Below are positions 38,032 through 49,756 of a stretch of 64,000 nucleotides of DNA, piece after piece; position 1 is the stretch's first letter, and each line of letters starts with the position of its first letter. The stretch is taken from the NCBI RefSeq assembly GCF_000772045.1, contig NZ_CP009754.1:7812001-7876000 (forward strand), read 5' to 3'. The stretch comes from Streptomyces sp. CCM_MD2014 (GTDB taxonomy: Bacteria; Actinomycetota; Actinomycetes; Streptomycetales; Streptomycetaceae). The position numbers and the translations under genes are program-made. Below the pieces are notes generated by a model. It saw only the letters and a list, made by a program, of their open reading frames with translations, was not told where the DNA came from and ran no database searches.

Positions 38032-38466
38032 TCACCAGGGCAGGAAGACGTGGATGTCCTTGCCCTGCTCCCCGGTGACGACGCTCACCTGGTCGGACAG
38101 CGTGTGGATCAAGTGCCATCCGATGCCGCCGCCCCCCTTGCTGGGGTGGAAGGGCCGCGGCGCGGGCTCCGTCGTGCTGGTGTCGTGCATCACCACGTGC
38201 ACGCCGTCGAAGGTGCGGCGCAACCGGAGCTGGAACGGTCCCGGAGCGTACTGCACGGCGTTCGCCGCCAGCTCCGTGACGACGAGGAGTATGTCGTCCC
38301 AGTACTCGGGCGCCGCGGGCGGCGCCGCTCGGGCCAGGTCGTAGAGGAACTCCTCCGCGACCAGCCGCGCACCGGTCACATTGTGCAGCTCCCCGGTGAA
38401 GCTGGCGGTGCGGTTCGTGATCTCCTCGGAAGCCAGTGTCCTGTCCCAACGCGACTCGGCTGCCAT
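38032..38466 (-). CDS. GHKL ATP-binding protein, anti-sigma-factor type
   Basis: Encodes 144 residues from ATG 38466, with GGGAAGG upstream. The N-box LLVVTELAANAVQYAPG has Glu65 and Asn69; MHDTST and GGGGIGWHLIHTL form the rest of the ATP site. It has little similarity in sequence to the convergent neighbour outside these motifs, so the pair does not look like a recent duplication. It probably acts as a switch kinase or anti-sigma factor. Confidence 0.82.
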   Translation of the reverse strand: MAAESRWDRTLASEEITNRTASFTGELHNVTGARLVAEEFLYDLARAAPPAAPEYWDDILLVVTELAANAVQYAPGPFQLRLRRTFDGVHVVMHDTSTTEPAPRPFHPSKGGGGIGWHLIHTLSDQVSVVTGEQGKDIHVFLPW

Positions 38467-38597
38467 TGCGCCTTCCCGGCCCGGCACCGGCCGGGCGCCG
38501 TACCTTCTCCTTCGCCTTCCCTCCGTTGTAAGTGCCCGTGCCGACCGAACCTAGTCGCGTCCGGGACCACCTGGCCAGGAGCGGGACGGACACCGGA

Positions 38598-40508
38598 TCA
38601 GCGCAGGAAGACGTTGTCCGCGTCGTCCCAGGCGGCCGGCTCCCCGGGCGCCGTCCCGGCCGGCCGGCGGTGCGACCGGGCCTCGTACATCGCGTCGATC
38701 TCCAGGGCGTAGGTCCGTACGATCTCGTCCCGCCGGAGCTTCATCGACGGGGTGAGCAGTCCGCCGGCCACGTCGAAGGGATCGGGCAGGACCCGGAAGA
38801 CCCTGATGGACTCCGAGCGCGACACGGCGCTGTTCGCCGCGGCCACGGCCCGCGCGATCTCCTCCCGCAGCGCGTTCTCCTCGCGTGCCTCCCGGGCCGG
38901 GGCGTCGCCCGGCAGGGCCAGGGACACTCGCCAGTGCGTCAGGAACTCCGGGTCGAGGGTGATCAGCGCACCGACGCAGGGACGGTTGTCGCCGACCAGC
39001 ACCGCCTGGTGGACCAGCGGGTGCATCCGCAGCCGCTGCTCCAGTGCGGCCGGGGCCACGCTCTTGCCGCCGCTGGTGATGATGACGTCCTTCTTGCGCC
39101 CGGTGATCGCCAGGTAGTTCTCGTCGTCCAGGTGTCCGAGGTCGCCGGTGGCCAGCCAGCCGCCGCGCATCACCTCGCGGGTGGCGGACTCGTCACCGAC
39201 GTAGCCCTGGAACAGCGACGGTCCGCGTACCAGGATCTCCCCGTCGTCGGCCACCCGGATCTCCATGCCGGGCAGCACCTGCCCGACGGTGCCCGACTTC
39301 TCCCGGCCCCACGGCTGCATGGTCAGCCCGCCGCTGGTCTCCGTCAGACCGTAGCCGTCGTGCACGTAGACGCCGATGCCCTCGTAGAAGAGGGAGAGCT
39401 CGCGGCTGAGCGGCGAACCGCCCGACGTCGCCCGGCCCACCCTGCCGCCGAGCGCGTCGCGCAGCCGCCGGTACACCGTCCGCTCGTACAGGGCGTGCTG
39501 CAGACGCAGGTCGAAGCCGGGCCCGGAGCCGCGGCCGAGGCGCTGGCGCTCCAGCGCGGCGGCGAAGTCCCGCGCCGTGCCCGCGGCCCGCTCGAACAGG
39601 GCGCCCCGCCCCGCCTGCTGAGCCGTGCGCAGGAAATTCTTGTAGATCTTCTCCAGGACCGACGGAACCGCGTACAGGTACGTCGGCCGGAAGGAACGCA
39701 GGGCCGAGGAGAGGGCCTCGCCGGTCATCTCGGGCTCGTGCGCCATGAGGAACCCGCCCCGGACGCACAGGTTCTGGATCATCAGCCCGTACACGTGCGA
39801 GAAGGGCAGGTAGGCGAGGACCGCTCCCTGCTCGCCCGGCGGCGCCACCGTGTGACCCCAGCCCGCGAGCAGTGTGTCGCACGGGCCGGCCAGACCCCGG
39901 TGGCTCAGCGCACAGCCCAGGGCGCGTCCGGAGGTGCCCGAGGTGTAGGCGACCACGGCGGTGGAGTCCGGCAGCACGATGCGGCGCATGGAGTCGACCG
40001 TGGCGGACGGCAGGAACGCGCCGCGCTCCACCAGCGTGTCCAGCGCGCCCGCGTCCAGCTGCCAGACGTGGCGCAGGGCGGGCAATGACGCGCACACCGA
40101 TCCGACGGTCATCACGCTCTGCTCGTCCTCGACGAGCACGCCGACGCAGCCCGCTTCCCGCAGGATCCACTCGACCTGGTCGCGGGAGGACGTCGGATAG
40201 ATCGGCACGACCTCGGCGCCCACCGTCCACAGAGCGTAGCTGAAGATGGTCCACTCGTACCGGGTGCGGGCCAGGATCGCCACCCGGTCGCCGGGCGAGA
40301 CACCGCTCGCGATCAGGCCCTTCGCCACGTCGACCACCTCGTCGCGGAACTCCACGGCCGTCACGTCGTCCCAGGCCGCGGAGCCGGGGCCGCGGCGACG
40401 GGCGAGCATCGGCAGGGCCGGCGTGCGGGCGGCGGTCTCGAAGAGGCTGTCGGCGAGCCCGCCGGTCAGCGGCGGGACGGCCCGGGGAGCGAGTGCGGTC
40501 TCGCGCAT
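38598..40508 (-). CDS. long-chain acyl-CoA synthetase (AMP-forming)
   Basis: Encodes 636 residues from ATG 40508, with AGGAG eight bases upstream. ANL-superfamily motifs are all present: AVVAYTSGTSGRALGC (P-loop; the usual Lys is absent and reads GRALG), LPFSHVYGL, DGYGLTETSGG and the hinge TGDLGHLDDENYLAITGRKKD. The size matches FadD15-like enzymes that activate long-chain fatty acids. The change in the P-loop from TGxPKG to SGRALG deserves note, since it may lower ATP turnover. It lies between a GHKL gene and the small membrane protein gene. Confidence 0.88.
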   Translation of the reverse strand: MRETALAPRAVPPLTGGLADSLFETAARTPALPMLARRRGPGSAAWDDVTAVEFRDEVVDVAKGLIASGVSPGDRVAILARTRYEWTIFSYALWTVGAEVVPIYPTSSRDQVEWILREAGCVGVLVEDEQSVMTVGSVCASLPALRHVWQLDAGALDTLVERGAFLPSATVDSMRRIVLPDSTAVVAYTSGTSGRALGCALSHRGLAGPCDTLLAGWGHTVAPPGEQGAVLAYLPFSHVYGLMIQNLCVRGGFLMAHEPEMTGEALSSALRSFRPTYLYAVPSVLEKIYKNFLRTAQQAGRGALFERAAGTARDFAAALERQRLGRGSGPGFDLRLQHALYERTVYRRLRDALGGRVGRATSGGSPLSRELSLFYEGIGVYVHDGYGLTETSGGLTMQPWGREKSGTVGQVLPGMEIRVADDGEILVRGPSLFQGYVGDESATREVMRGGWLATGDLGHLDDENYLAITGRKKDVIITSGGKSVAPAALEQRLRMHPLVHQAVLVGDNRPCVGALITLDPEFLTHWRVSLALPGDAPAREAREENALREEIARAVAAANSAVSRSESIRVFRVLPDPFDVAGGLLTPSMKLRRDEIVRTYALEIDAMYEARSHRRPAGTAPGEPAAWDDADNVFLR

Positions 40509-40661
40509 GCGCCGGCTCCTGACGTGTACGGACGGTGACGCCGTCGACGAGTACCGTGGCCGACGGTGCTCGGAGGCTAGCCCAGCCGCAGGCGGCGGGG
40601 GGCCGGGACGGCAGAAGTGTTCCCACCCGGTGATTCGGCCCGATCGGGGGACCCGGGGGAC

Positions 40662-40898
40662 ATGAGCTACGTGAACCCCGATCCCGAACCCCGACTCAGC
40701 ACCGGTCTGGAGCCCGGCGGCGGCGTGCCGCCCGGGGAGACCCCGCCGGCGGAGAGCAGCATGCCGGAGGCCGGCCCCCAGGACCTGCGCATCAATCCGG
40801 CCAAGGGCTGGTCGAAGGGGCCGATGGTCCTGATCCTCGCGGTCGTGCTGATCTTCGCCGTCGGTCTCCTGGGCTACGCCCTCGCCCTGATCTTCTGA
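40662..40898 (+). CDS. small membrane protein, DUF6480-like
   Basis: Encodes 78 residues from ATG 40662. The N-terminal two thirds are Pro/Gly/Glu-rich (SYVNPDPEPRLSTGLEPGGG, then PPAESSMPEAGPQ), the C-terminus one hydrophobic helix (MVLILAVVLIFAVGLLGYALA). I recall this layout as DUF6480, a small actinobacterial family of unknown role, but cannot confirm it. It is convergent with the YbdK-type gene, four bases apart. Confidence 0.65.
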   Translation: MSYVNPDPEPRLSTGLEPGGGVPPGETPPAESSMPEAGPQDLRINPAKGWSKGPMVLILAVVLIFAVGLLGYALALIF

Positions 40899-40902
40899 CG
40901 CC

Positions 40903-41994
40903 TCAGACCGCCTGAGTGCGGCGTACACACGCGGAGACGACCTCGCGCAGACTGCCCGTGCGTTCCAGCAGCTCCCGCTGCACCTGAGCGCCGTTGCCGT
41001 GCCGCAGCAGCGTCTCGACGCCCTCGCTCACCCGGTCGAGGTCGCCCGCGGCCTCGAGGGCGTCCCCGGTGTGCTCCAGCAGGGCCCGTACGACCCTCTC
41101 CGCGGGCATCCGCCGCATCGTCGCGGGGTGCAGCAGCTCGCTCGTCAGCCCGGACCGGGCGGCCCGCCAGGCCGCGAGGCGGAGCAGGCTCACGCTGTGG
41201 TCGGCCGGTTCCGCGCCCCGGCGCCACTCCCCGGCGGCCGTGTCGACCAGCGCGCGGGCCAGCGCGGCCAGCACGACGGCCGTCGACGCGTCCAGGCACA
41301 CGTCCGCGACCCGGAACTCGACGGTCGGGTACCGCTGCGAGAGCCGGACGTCGAAGTAGACCATCCCGTCGTCCAGGATCGTCCCGGTGGCGAGCATGTC
41401 CGCGACCCGCCGGTGGTAGCGCTCCGCCGAGCCGAACAGCTCCGTGGGACCGGCCGACGGCCAGCGCTGCCAGACCCGGCTGCGATAGCTGCTGTAGGAG
41501 GAGTCCCGGCCCTGCCAGAACGGCGAGTTCGCGCTGAGCGCGGCCAGCACCGGCAGCCAGGGCCGCACCCGGTCGATCACCGCGACGCCCTCCTCGTCGG
41601 ACTCCACCGAGACGTGCACGTGGCAGCCCAGGACCAGCTGTTCGTGCACCACGACGCCGTACTGCTCGGCCATCCACTCGTAGCGCCGGTTCACGCCGAT
41701 GGAGGGCGTCACCGGCAGCGGTGACGTGGCGAGCGCGGCGACGGCGCACCCGATCCCCCCGGCGTGCCGTCCGGCCTCCTCACGGCAGCGGACGATCTCC
41801 GCGTGCAGCCGCTCCATGTCCGCCTGCGGATGCGTGGCGAACTCGAGCATCTGCTCGTGCAGCTCCTTCTCGAACACGTCCTGCTCGGCGTCGTCCAGCG
41901 AGGCCCGGGCGAGCACGGGGGCGGACAGCGCCCGCGGCTCACCGGTCGCGGGATCGACCAGGAGGAGTTCCTCCTCCACTCCGACGGTGCGCAA
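40903..41994 (-). CDS. YbdK-type carboxylate-amine ligase (glutamate-cysteine ligase family 2)
   Basis: Encodes 363 residues from TTG 41994; no better ATG or GTG keeps the conserved start RTVGVEEELLLVDP. ATP-grasp-like GCS2 motifs include CHVHVSVESDEEGV, ANSPFWQGRDSSYSSYRS and TVEFRVADVCLDA. The family joins an amino acid carboxylate to an amine with ATP; E. coli YbdK has weak gamma-glutamylcysteine synthetase activity. Mycothiol, not glutathione, is the usual thiol here, so the true substrate is open. It lies 73 bases downstream of glgB on the same strand. Confidence 0.88.
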   Translation of the reverse strand: MRTVGVEEELLLVDPATGEPRALSAPVLARASLDDAEQDVFEKELHEQMLEFATHPQADMERLHAEIVRCREEAGRHAGGIGCAVAALATSPLPVTPSIGVNRRYEWMAEQYGVVVHEQLVLGCHVHVSVESDEEGVAVIDRVRPWLPVLAALSANSPFWQGRDSSYSSYRSRVWQRWPSAGPTELFGSAERYHRRVADMLATGTILDDGMVYFDVRLSQRYPTVEFRVADVCLDASTAVVLAALARALVDTAAGEWRRGAEPADHSVSLLRLAAWRAARSGLTSELLHPATMRRMPAERVVRALLEHTGDALEAAGDLDRVSEGVETLLRHGNGAQVQRELLERTGSLREVVSACVRRTQAV

Positions 41995-42067
41995 GGTGAT
42001 GCCGCCTTTCCGAGGGCCGGTGCCACCGACCGACTGCCCCGTGCAGCCGGTCGGACACCTGGTCGCC

Positions 42068-44293
42068 TCACCCGGCGTACGGCATCAGCCACACCGTCGC
42101 CAGCGGAGGCAGCGTGATCCGGATGCTCCCGTCCTCCGGCTTGACCGGGTCCGGGTTGGCCACGCCGCTGCCGCCGTACTCCTCGGCGTCGGTGTTCAGC
42201 ACCTCCTGCCAGGCGACGGCCTCGTCGCCGACGGCGAGTCCGTACTCGTGCCGGACGACGGGGGAGAAGTTCGACACCGCCAGCAGCGGGGCGCCGTCCG
42301 CGCCGTACCGCAGGAACGCGAAGACGTTGTCCTCGGCCGCGTCCACCGACACCCACCGGAAACCGGCCGGGTCGGTGTCGCGCTGCCACAGCGCGGGCGT
42401 GCGCGCGTAGCGGGTGTTGAGCTCGCGGACCAGGTCCCGCACCCCGCGGTGGTCGCCCGCCGAGTGGTATCCCTCGTCCAGGAGCCACCACTCGGGCCCC
42501 TGCTTCTCCGACCACTCGGCGCCCTGCGCGAACTCCTGGCCCATGAACAGCAACTGCTTGCCCGGGTGCGCCCACATGAAGCCCAGGTACGCGCGCACGT
42601 TCGCGCGCCGCTGCCACCAGTCGCCGGGCATCTTGCTCACCAGCGCCTGCTTGCCGTGCACCACCTCGTCGTGCGAGATGGGCAGCACGTAGTTCTCGCT
42701 GTAGGCGTACACCATCGAGAACGTCATCTCGTGGTGGTGGTACTTGCGGTGCACCGGCTCGTGGGCGACGTACTCCAGCGAGTCGTGCATCCACCCCATG
42801 TTCCACTTCAGGCCGAAGCCCAGCCCGCCCGTGTCGGTGGGCCGGGTCACCCCGCCCCACGCCGTCGACTCCTCGGCGATGGTCACCACGCCGGGGCAGC
42901 GCCGGTACACGGTCGCGTTCATCTCCTGGAGGAACGCCATCGCCGCCAGGTCCTCCCGGCCGCCGTACTGGTTGGGCTCCCACTGGCCGGAGTCGCGGGA
43001 GTAATCCAGGTAGAGCATCGAGGCGACCGCGTCCACGCGCAGCCCGTCGATGTGGAACTCCTCGCACCAGTACACGGCGTTCGCCACGAGGAAGTTGCGC
43101 ACCTCCGTCCGCGCGAAGTCGAAGGTGTACGTCCCCCAGTCCGGGTGGGTCGCGCGCCGGTCGTCCCCGGGCTCGTACAGCGGGTCCCCGTCGAAACGGG
43201 CCAGCGCCCAGTCGTCCTTCGGGAAGTGCGCCGGCACCCAGTCCATGATCACGCCGAGTCCGGCCCGGTGCAGCGCGTCGACCAGGAAGCGGAAGTCGTC
43301 CGGGGAGCCGAGGCGTGCGGTCGGCGCGTAGAAGCCGGTGACCTGGTAGCCCCAGGACGGCCCGTAGGGGTGTTCGGCGACCGGCATCAGCTCGACGTGG
43401 GTGAAGCCCAGGTCCTTGACGTACGCGGGCAGCTCCTCGGCCAGCTCGCGGTAGGTCAGCCCCGGCCGCCAGGACGGCAGGTGCACCTCGTAGACGGAGA
43501 ACGGGGCCTCGTGCACGGGCGTGTCGGCGCGGGTCCGCATCCACTGCGCGTCGCCCCACTCGTAGCGCGAGGCGGTCACCACGGACGCGGTGTTCGGCGG
43601 TTCCTCGGTGGCACGGGCCATCGGGTCGGCCTTGAGGAACCGGTGCCCGTAGCGGGAGTGGATCTCGAACTTGTACCGGGTGCCCTCGCCGACGCCCGGC
43701 AGGAACAGCTCCCACACCCCGGACGAACCCAGCGAGCGCATCGGGAACGCCGTGCCGTCCCAGTGCGTGAAGTCGGCGGCGACCCGTACGCCCTGGGCGT
43801 TGGGAGCCCACACCGTGAACCGGGTGCCGGTGACGCCCTCGTGGGTCATCGGCTCCGCACCCAGTGCCCGCCACAACTGCTCGTGCCGGCCCTCACTGAT
43901 CAGGTGCAGGTCCAGCTCGCCGAGGGCGGGCAGGAAGCGGTACGGGTCGTGCGTCTCCTGCGGCTCACCGTCCTCGTACGCCACCACCAGCGTGTACGCC
44001 GGAACGGCGGCCAGCGGCAGGACGGCCGAGAACAGGCCGTCCCCCTCCGACACGAGGGCGTGGCGCTCGCCGTCGACCACCACGCCCACCTCGCGGGCGA
44101 AGGGGCGCAGCGCCCGGAAGGCGATGCCGCCGGGCACCGGGTGGGCGCCGAGCAGGGCGTGCGGGTCGTGGTGGGCGCCCGCCAGCAGGCGCCCGCGGTC
44201 GGCGGGGTCCAGCGGCGGCGCGGTCGCGCACGCACCGGGTGCGTGCGGGGCCGGGGCGGACGGCTCGGGGATCGAGGTGTCGCGGAGGGCCAC
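42068..44293 (-). CDS. glgB: 1,4-alpha-glucan branching enzyme
   Basis: Encodes 741 residues, the usual length for an actinobacterial GlgB with N-terminal N1 and CBM48 domains (residues 30-230) before the GH13 barrel. Catalytic motifs: GLRVDAVASMLY (nucleophile Asp), TIAEESTAWGGV (acid/base Glu) and LPISHDEVVHG (transition-state Asp). It makes alpha-1,6 branches. In the GlgE pathway it branches linear maltosyl chains. It follows the maltokinase gene by three bases, so it is in the glgE-treS-mak-glgB operon. Confidence 0.95.
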   Translation of the reverse strand: MALRDTSIPEPSAPAPHAPGACATAPPLDPADRGRLLAGAHHDPHALLGAHPVPGGIAFRALRPFAREVGVVVDGERHALVSEGDGLFSAVLPLAAVPAYTLVVAYEDGEPQETHDPYRFLPALGELDLHLISEGRHEQLWRALGAEPMTHEGVTGTRFTVWAPNAQGVRVAADFTHWDGTAFPMRSLGSSGVWELFLPGVGEGTRYKFEIHSRYGHRFLKADPMARATEEPPNTASVVTASRYEWGDAQWMRTRADTPVHEAPFSVYEVHLPSWRPGLTYRELAEELPAYVKDLGFTHVELMPVAEHPYGPSWGYQVTGFYAPTARLGSPDDFRFLVDALHRAGLGVIMDWVPAHFPKDDWALARFDGDPLYEPGDDRRATHPDWGTYTFDFARTEVRNFLVANAVYWCEEFHIDGLRVDAVASMLYLDYSRDSGQWEPNQYGGREDLAAMAFLQEMNATVYRRCPGVVTIAEESTAWGGVTRPTDTGGLGFGLKWNMGWMHDSLEYVAHEPVHRKYHHHEMTFSMVYAYSENYVLPISHDEVVHGKQALVSKMPGDWWQRRANVRAYLGFMWAHPGKQLLFMGQEFAQGAEWSEKQGPEWWLLDEGYHSAGDHRGVRDLVRELNTRYARTPALWQRDTDPAGFRWVSVDAAEDNVFAFLRYGADGAPLLAVSNFSPVVRHEYGLAVGDEAVAWQEVLNTDAEEYGGSGVANPDPVKPEDGSIRITLPPLATVWLMPYAG

Positions 44294-44296
44294 GGG

Positions 44297-45658
44297 TCAG
44301 TCTCCTCTCACGGCGAGTCGTTCGATCGCCGCCATGGGTACGGGAAGCCAGTCGGGACGGTGCCGGGCCTCGTACAGCACCTCGTACACGGCGCGGTCGG
44401 TCTCGTAGGCGCGCAGCAGGCCGTGCTTCTTGCGGGGGTCCCATCCGGCGCGGGCGGCGTAGCCCGCGCAGAACGCCTCCCGGCAGCGGCGCGCCCACTC
44501 CGGGCGCCACGGGCGGCGCTGCCGGGCGGCGTAGTCGAAGGAGCGCAGCATGCCCGCGATGTCGCGGACGGGGGAGTGGGCGCTGCGCCGTTCGGCCAGC
44601 GGACGGGAGGGTTCGCCCTCGAAGTCGATGACGAACCAGTCCCGGCCGGCCCGCAGCACCTGCCCCAGGTGCAGGTCGCCGTGGATGCGCTGGGCGGGCG
44701 GGCCCCAGTCGCAGGTGGACAGCGCCGCGAAGGCCGCCCGCAGCCCCGGGACGAAGGGCTGGAGCGCGGGCACGCAGTGCGCGGCCGCGTTCAGGCGCTC
44801 GGTCATCGCCGCCGCCGTGCGGCCGTTCTCGCCGGGGGCACCGACCGGGAAGGCGGAGGCGAGCGCGAGGTGGACGTCGCCCATCGCCCGCCCCAGCTCG
44901 TGGGCCTGCACGGTGAACTCGTCCCCGGCGGCGAGGGCGTTCAGGGCGAGGGTCCAGCCGTCGGAGGCGCCCGGCAGGAACGGCTGCAGCACGCCGAGCG
45001 TCGCTCCGTACGGATGGGTCGTGCGCATCCACGCCACCGGCGCGGGGACCCGGCCGCAGCCCTGGCGGGCCAGCGCGCCCGGCACCTCCAGGTCGGGGTT
45101 GACGCCGGGCTGGACGCGCCGGAACAGCTTCAGGATGAACTCGTCGCCGTAGACCAGCGAGGAGTTGGACTGCTCGGCGTCCAGCAGCCGCGGCGCCAGC
45201 CCGCCGGGCACCGGACGGGCGGGGTCGGCCTCGAAGCGCAGCGGGCCCGCCTTGCCGGGATGCCGGAGCCGTTCCAGGAGCAGTTGCGCGGTGCGCGGGT
45301 CGTGCAGCGCGTCGTAGACCGTCCGCCCGGCCAGCGGACCGTCCTGCACCTGCCCGATGATCGCCCGGCCCAGCCGCGGCGAGGGCTGCTCGCGCACGCC
45401 GAGCAGCAGTTGGTAGCAGTCCCCGGCCGGGGGAGTGCCGCCGGGGGAGGGCACGGAACCCTGGCCGGTGTGCACCAGGAGATGCAGACAGCCGGGGAAC
45501 AGCTCGGTCATCGACAGCAGACCCAGCTCGGCCACGGGCCGGTCCTTGCCCGCGAACCAGCGCTGGCGCGGCAGCCACTGGCGCAGCAACTCGCCGAGCG
45601 ACGCCATCGGCTCGGCGAGCTGCCCGCGTCTGGGGCGCAGGGGTGCGGTCTTCGGCAT
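44297..45658 (-). CDS. mak: maltokinase
   Basis: Encodes 453 residues of the aminoglycoside phosphotransferase-like fold. LLRQWLPRQRWFAGKDRPV is the typical N-terminus of Mak/Pep2; the catalytic loop is IHGDLHLGQVL and the metal-binding Asp is in FVIDFEGEPSRPLAERR. The enzyme phosphorylates maltose with ATP to alpha-maltose-1-phosphate, the donor for GlgE. In some species it is fused to TreS; here the treS gene is separate, 28 bases upstream. Confidence 0.93.
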   Translation of the reverse strand: MPKTAPLRPRRGQLAEPMASLGELLRQWLPRQRWFAGKDRPVAELGLLSMTELFPGCLHLLVHTGQGSVPSPGGTPPAGDCYQLLLGVREQPSPRLGRAIIGQVQDGPLAGRTVYDALHDPRTAQLLLERLRHPGKAGPLRFEADPARPVPGGLAPRLLDAEQSNSSLVYGDEFILKLFRRVQPGVNPDLEVPGALARQGCGRVPAPVAWMRTTHPYGATLGVLQPFLPGASDGWTLALNALAAGDEFTVQAHELGRAMGDVHLALASAFPVGAPGENGRTAAAMTERLNAAAHCVPALQPFVPGLRAAFAALSTCDWGPPAQRIHGDLHLGQVLRAGRDWFVIDFEGEPSRPLAERRSAHSPVRDIAGMLRSFDYAARQRRPWRPEWARRCREAFCAGYAARAGWDPRKKHGLLRAYETDRAVYEVLYEARHRPDWLPVPMAAIERLAVRGD

Positions 45659-45686
45659 GGTGACGCGTCCTTTCCTCGGCCCACGC

Positions 45687-47401
<1,715 letters not shown>

Positions 47402-47405
<4 letters not shown>

Positions 47406-49402
47406 GAGGCTCCTGCCCCTCCGTTCTGCGGCGCGCCGGCGGACGGCCGCCGGACGTGGAAGACGTGCGCGGGAGCCCGGCCGGGCTCGAGCCGCACGTA
47501 GTTCGTCCGGCCCCAGTGGTAGGTCCGTCCCGTGAGTTCGTCGTGCACCGGCACGGACTCGTGCCAGTCCAGGCCGAGCTGCGGCATGTCGAGCGAGATC
47601 GTGGCCTCCTGGGTGCGGTGCGGATCGAGGTTGGCGACCACCAGGACGACGTCGGACCCGGCGCGCTTGCTGTACGCGATGAGCGCGTCGTTGTCGGTGT
47701 GGTGGAAGCGGAGGTTCCTCAGCCGGTGCAGCGCGGGGTGGGCGCGCCGGATGGTGTTGAGGCGGGTGATGAGGGGGGCGATGGTGGTGCCCTCGCGGTC
47801 GGCGCGGGCCCAGTCGCGGGGTTTGAGCTGGTACTTCTCGCTGTCGAGGTATTCCTCGCCACCCTCGTGCAGGGGGGTGTTCTCGCAGAGTTCGTAGCCG
47901 CTGTAGATGCCCCAGGCGGGGGAGAGGGTGGCGGCGAGGACGGCGCGGACCTCGAAGGCGGGGCGGTGGCCGTGCTGGAGGTAGGCGTGGAGGATGTCGG
48001 GGGTGTTGGCGAAGAAGTTCGGCCGCATGTAGGAGGCGGCGTCCCCCGTCAGTTCGGTGAGGTACTCCGTCAGTTCCTGTTTGGTGTTGCGCCAGGTGAA
48101 GTAGGTGTAGGACTGCTGGAAGCCGATCTGGGCGAGGGTGTGCATCATCGCGGGGCGGGTGAAGGCCTCGGCCAGGAAGACGACGTCGGGGTCGGCGGCG
48201 TTGATGTCGGCGATGACGCGTTCCCAGAAGGCGACGGGTTTGGTGTGGGGGTTGTCGACGCGGAAGATCCGCACGCCGTGGTCCATCCAGTGCCGCAGGA
48301 CGCGCACCGTTTCCGCGTGGAGGCCGTCGGGATCGGTGTCGAAGGCGATCGGGTAGATGTCCTGGTACTTCTTGGGCGGGTTCTCGGCGTGGGCGATCGA
48401 ACCGTCGGGGCGGTGGTGGAACCACTCGGGGTGTTTGTGGACCCAGGGGTGGTCGGGGGAGCACTGGAGGGCGAAGTCGAGGGCGATCTCCAGGCCCAGG
48501 CGGGCGGCTTCGGCGACGAAGTGGTCGAAGTCGTCGAGGGTGCCGAGGGCGGGGTGGACGCTGTCGTGGCCGCCTTCGGGGGAGCCGATGGCCCAGGGGA
48601 CGCCGACGTCGTCGGCGGTGGCGGTCAGGGTGTTGTTGCGGCCTTTGCGGTGGGTGGTGCCGATGGGGTGGATCGGGGGGAGGTAGACGACGTCGAAGCC
48701 CATGGCGGCGATGGCGGGCAGGCGTCGGGCGGCGGTGCGGAAGGTGCCGTGGGGCCGGTCGGGGGTGCCTTCGGAGCGGGGGAAGAACTCGTACCAGGCG
48801 CCGTAGAGGGCGCGTTCCCGCTCGACCAGCAGCGGGAGGGGCTCGGAGGAGGTGACCAGGTCCCGCAGCGGATACCGGGCCAGGACCGCGTCCACCTCCG
48901 GCGTCAACGCCGCCGCCAGACGGGTGGCCACCGGCAGCGTGTCGTCGAGCAGGGTGTGTGCCGCGGCCAGCACGACCGCCCGCCCGGAGTCGGCCGGCAC
49001 GCCCGCGGCGGCCCGCCGGAAGAGCTCGGCCCCCTCCTCGAGCACGAGACCGGTGTCGATGCCGGCCGGAACCTTGATCCGCGCGGTGTTCCGCCAGGTC
49101 GCGACGGGGTCGCTCCAGGCCTCCACCCGGTACGTCCACTCGCCCGGTGCCCCCGGCGTGACCTCCGCGCCCCAGCGGTCGCTGCCCGGGGCCAGTTCCC
49201 GCATCGGCGTCCAGGGACCCGGCCGGCCCTCGGGGTCCTTCAGGACGACGTTTGCGGCCACCGCGTCGTGCCCCTCCCGGAACACGGTCGCGGTGACCTC
49301 GAACGTCTCTCCCGTCACCGCCTTCGCCGGGCGCCTGCCGTTCTCCACCACCGGATGGACGTCCCGCACCGGGATACGTCCGATCCCCACGGTCGCACTC
49401 AT
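47402..49402 (-). CDS. glgE: alpha-1,4-glucan:maltose-1-phosphate maltosyltransferase
   Basis: Encodes 666 residues. The N-terminus has the GlgE start IGRIPVRDVHPVVENGRRPAK; the GH13 barrel shows FRVDNPHTKPVAFWE (nucleophile Asp), VFLAEAFTRPAMM (acid/base Glu) and FANTPDILHAYLQ. It extends alpha-1,4-glucans from maltose-1-phosphate. It heads the glgE-treS-mak-glgB operon. Streptomyces coelicolor is known to have two copies of this operon; which copy this corresponds to cannot be told here. Confidence 0.95.
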
Positions 49403-49483
49403 CCGCGTCTCACCTCCGCCGTGCTCGGGGCCGGGCGCGGGCCCGGCCGATTGGGTTGGGCCGATCGGGTGGGGCCGATCGGG

Positions 49484-49756
49484 TCAGGCCGCGCCGGAGG
49501 GGGCCTTGTGCCCCGACGGGGCGAACCGCTCCGGCTGCTCCTGCGCATGGGTGACGAGGTTCGTGCGCAGATACCTTTCGGCGGCGTCCGCGGCCTCGCG
49601 TGCGCACCGCTTCCCCATCAGCACGCAGAGGGTGTATCCGGAGTCCTCGAAGGTGGTCCGGACGGTGACGTCCGTGGGGGACGCCAGCATCGAACGTTCC
49701 CAGGCGCGGTAATGCCGCAGCTGCCGGGCGACTTCGCTCTTCGCGGGGAGCAGCAT
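49484..49756 (-). CDS. DUF5133 domain protein
   Basis: Encodes 90 residues from ATG 49756, with GGAAGGTGA upstream. MLLPAKSEVARQLRHYR and FEDSGYTLCVLMGKRCAREAADAAER match the DUF5133 pattern seen also in the protein at 20093-20338 (YTLCVSTGT). It reads toward glgE, 81 bases ahead of it, so it may share its transcript. Function unknown. Confidence 0.75.
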   Translation of the reverse strand: MLLPAKSEVARQLRHYRAWERSMLASPTDVTVRTTFEDSGYTLCVLMGKRCAREAADAAERYLRTNLVTHAQEQPERFAPSGHKAPSGAA

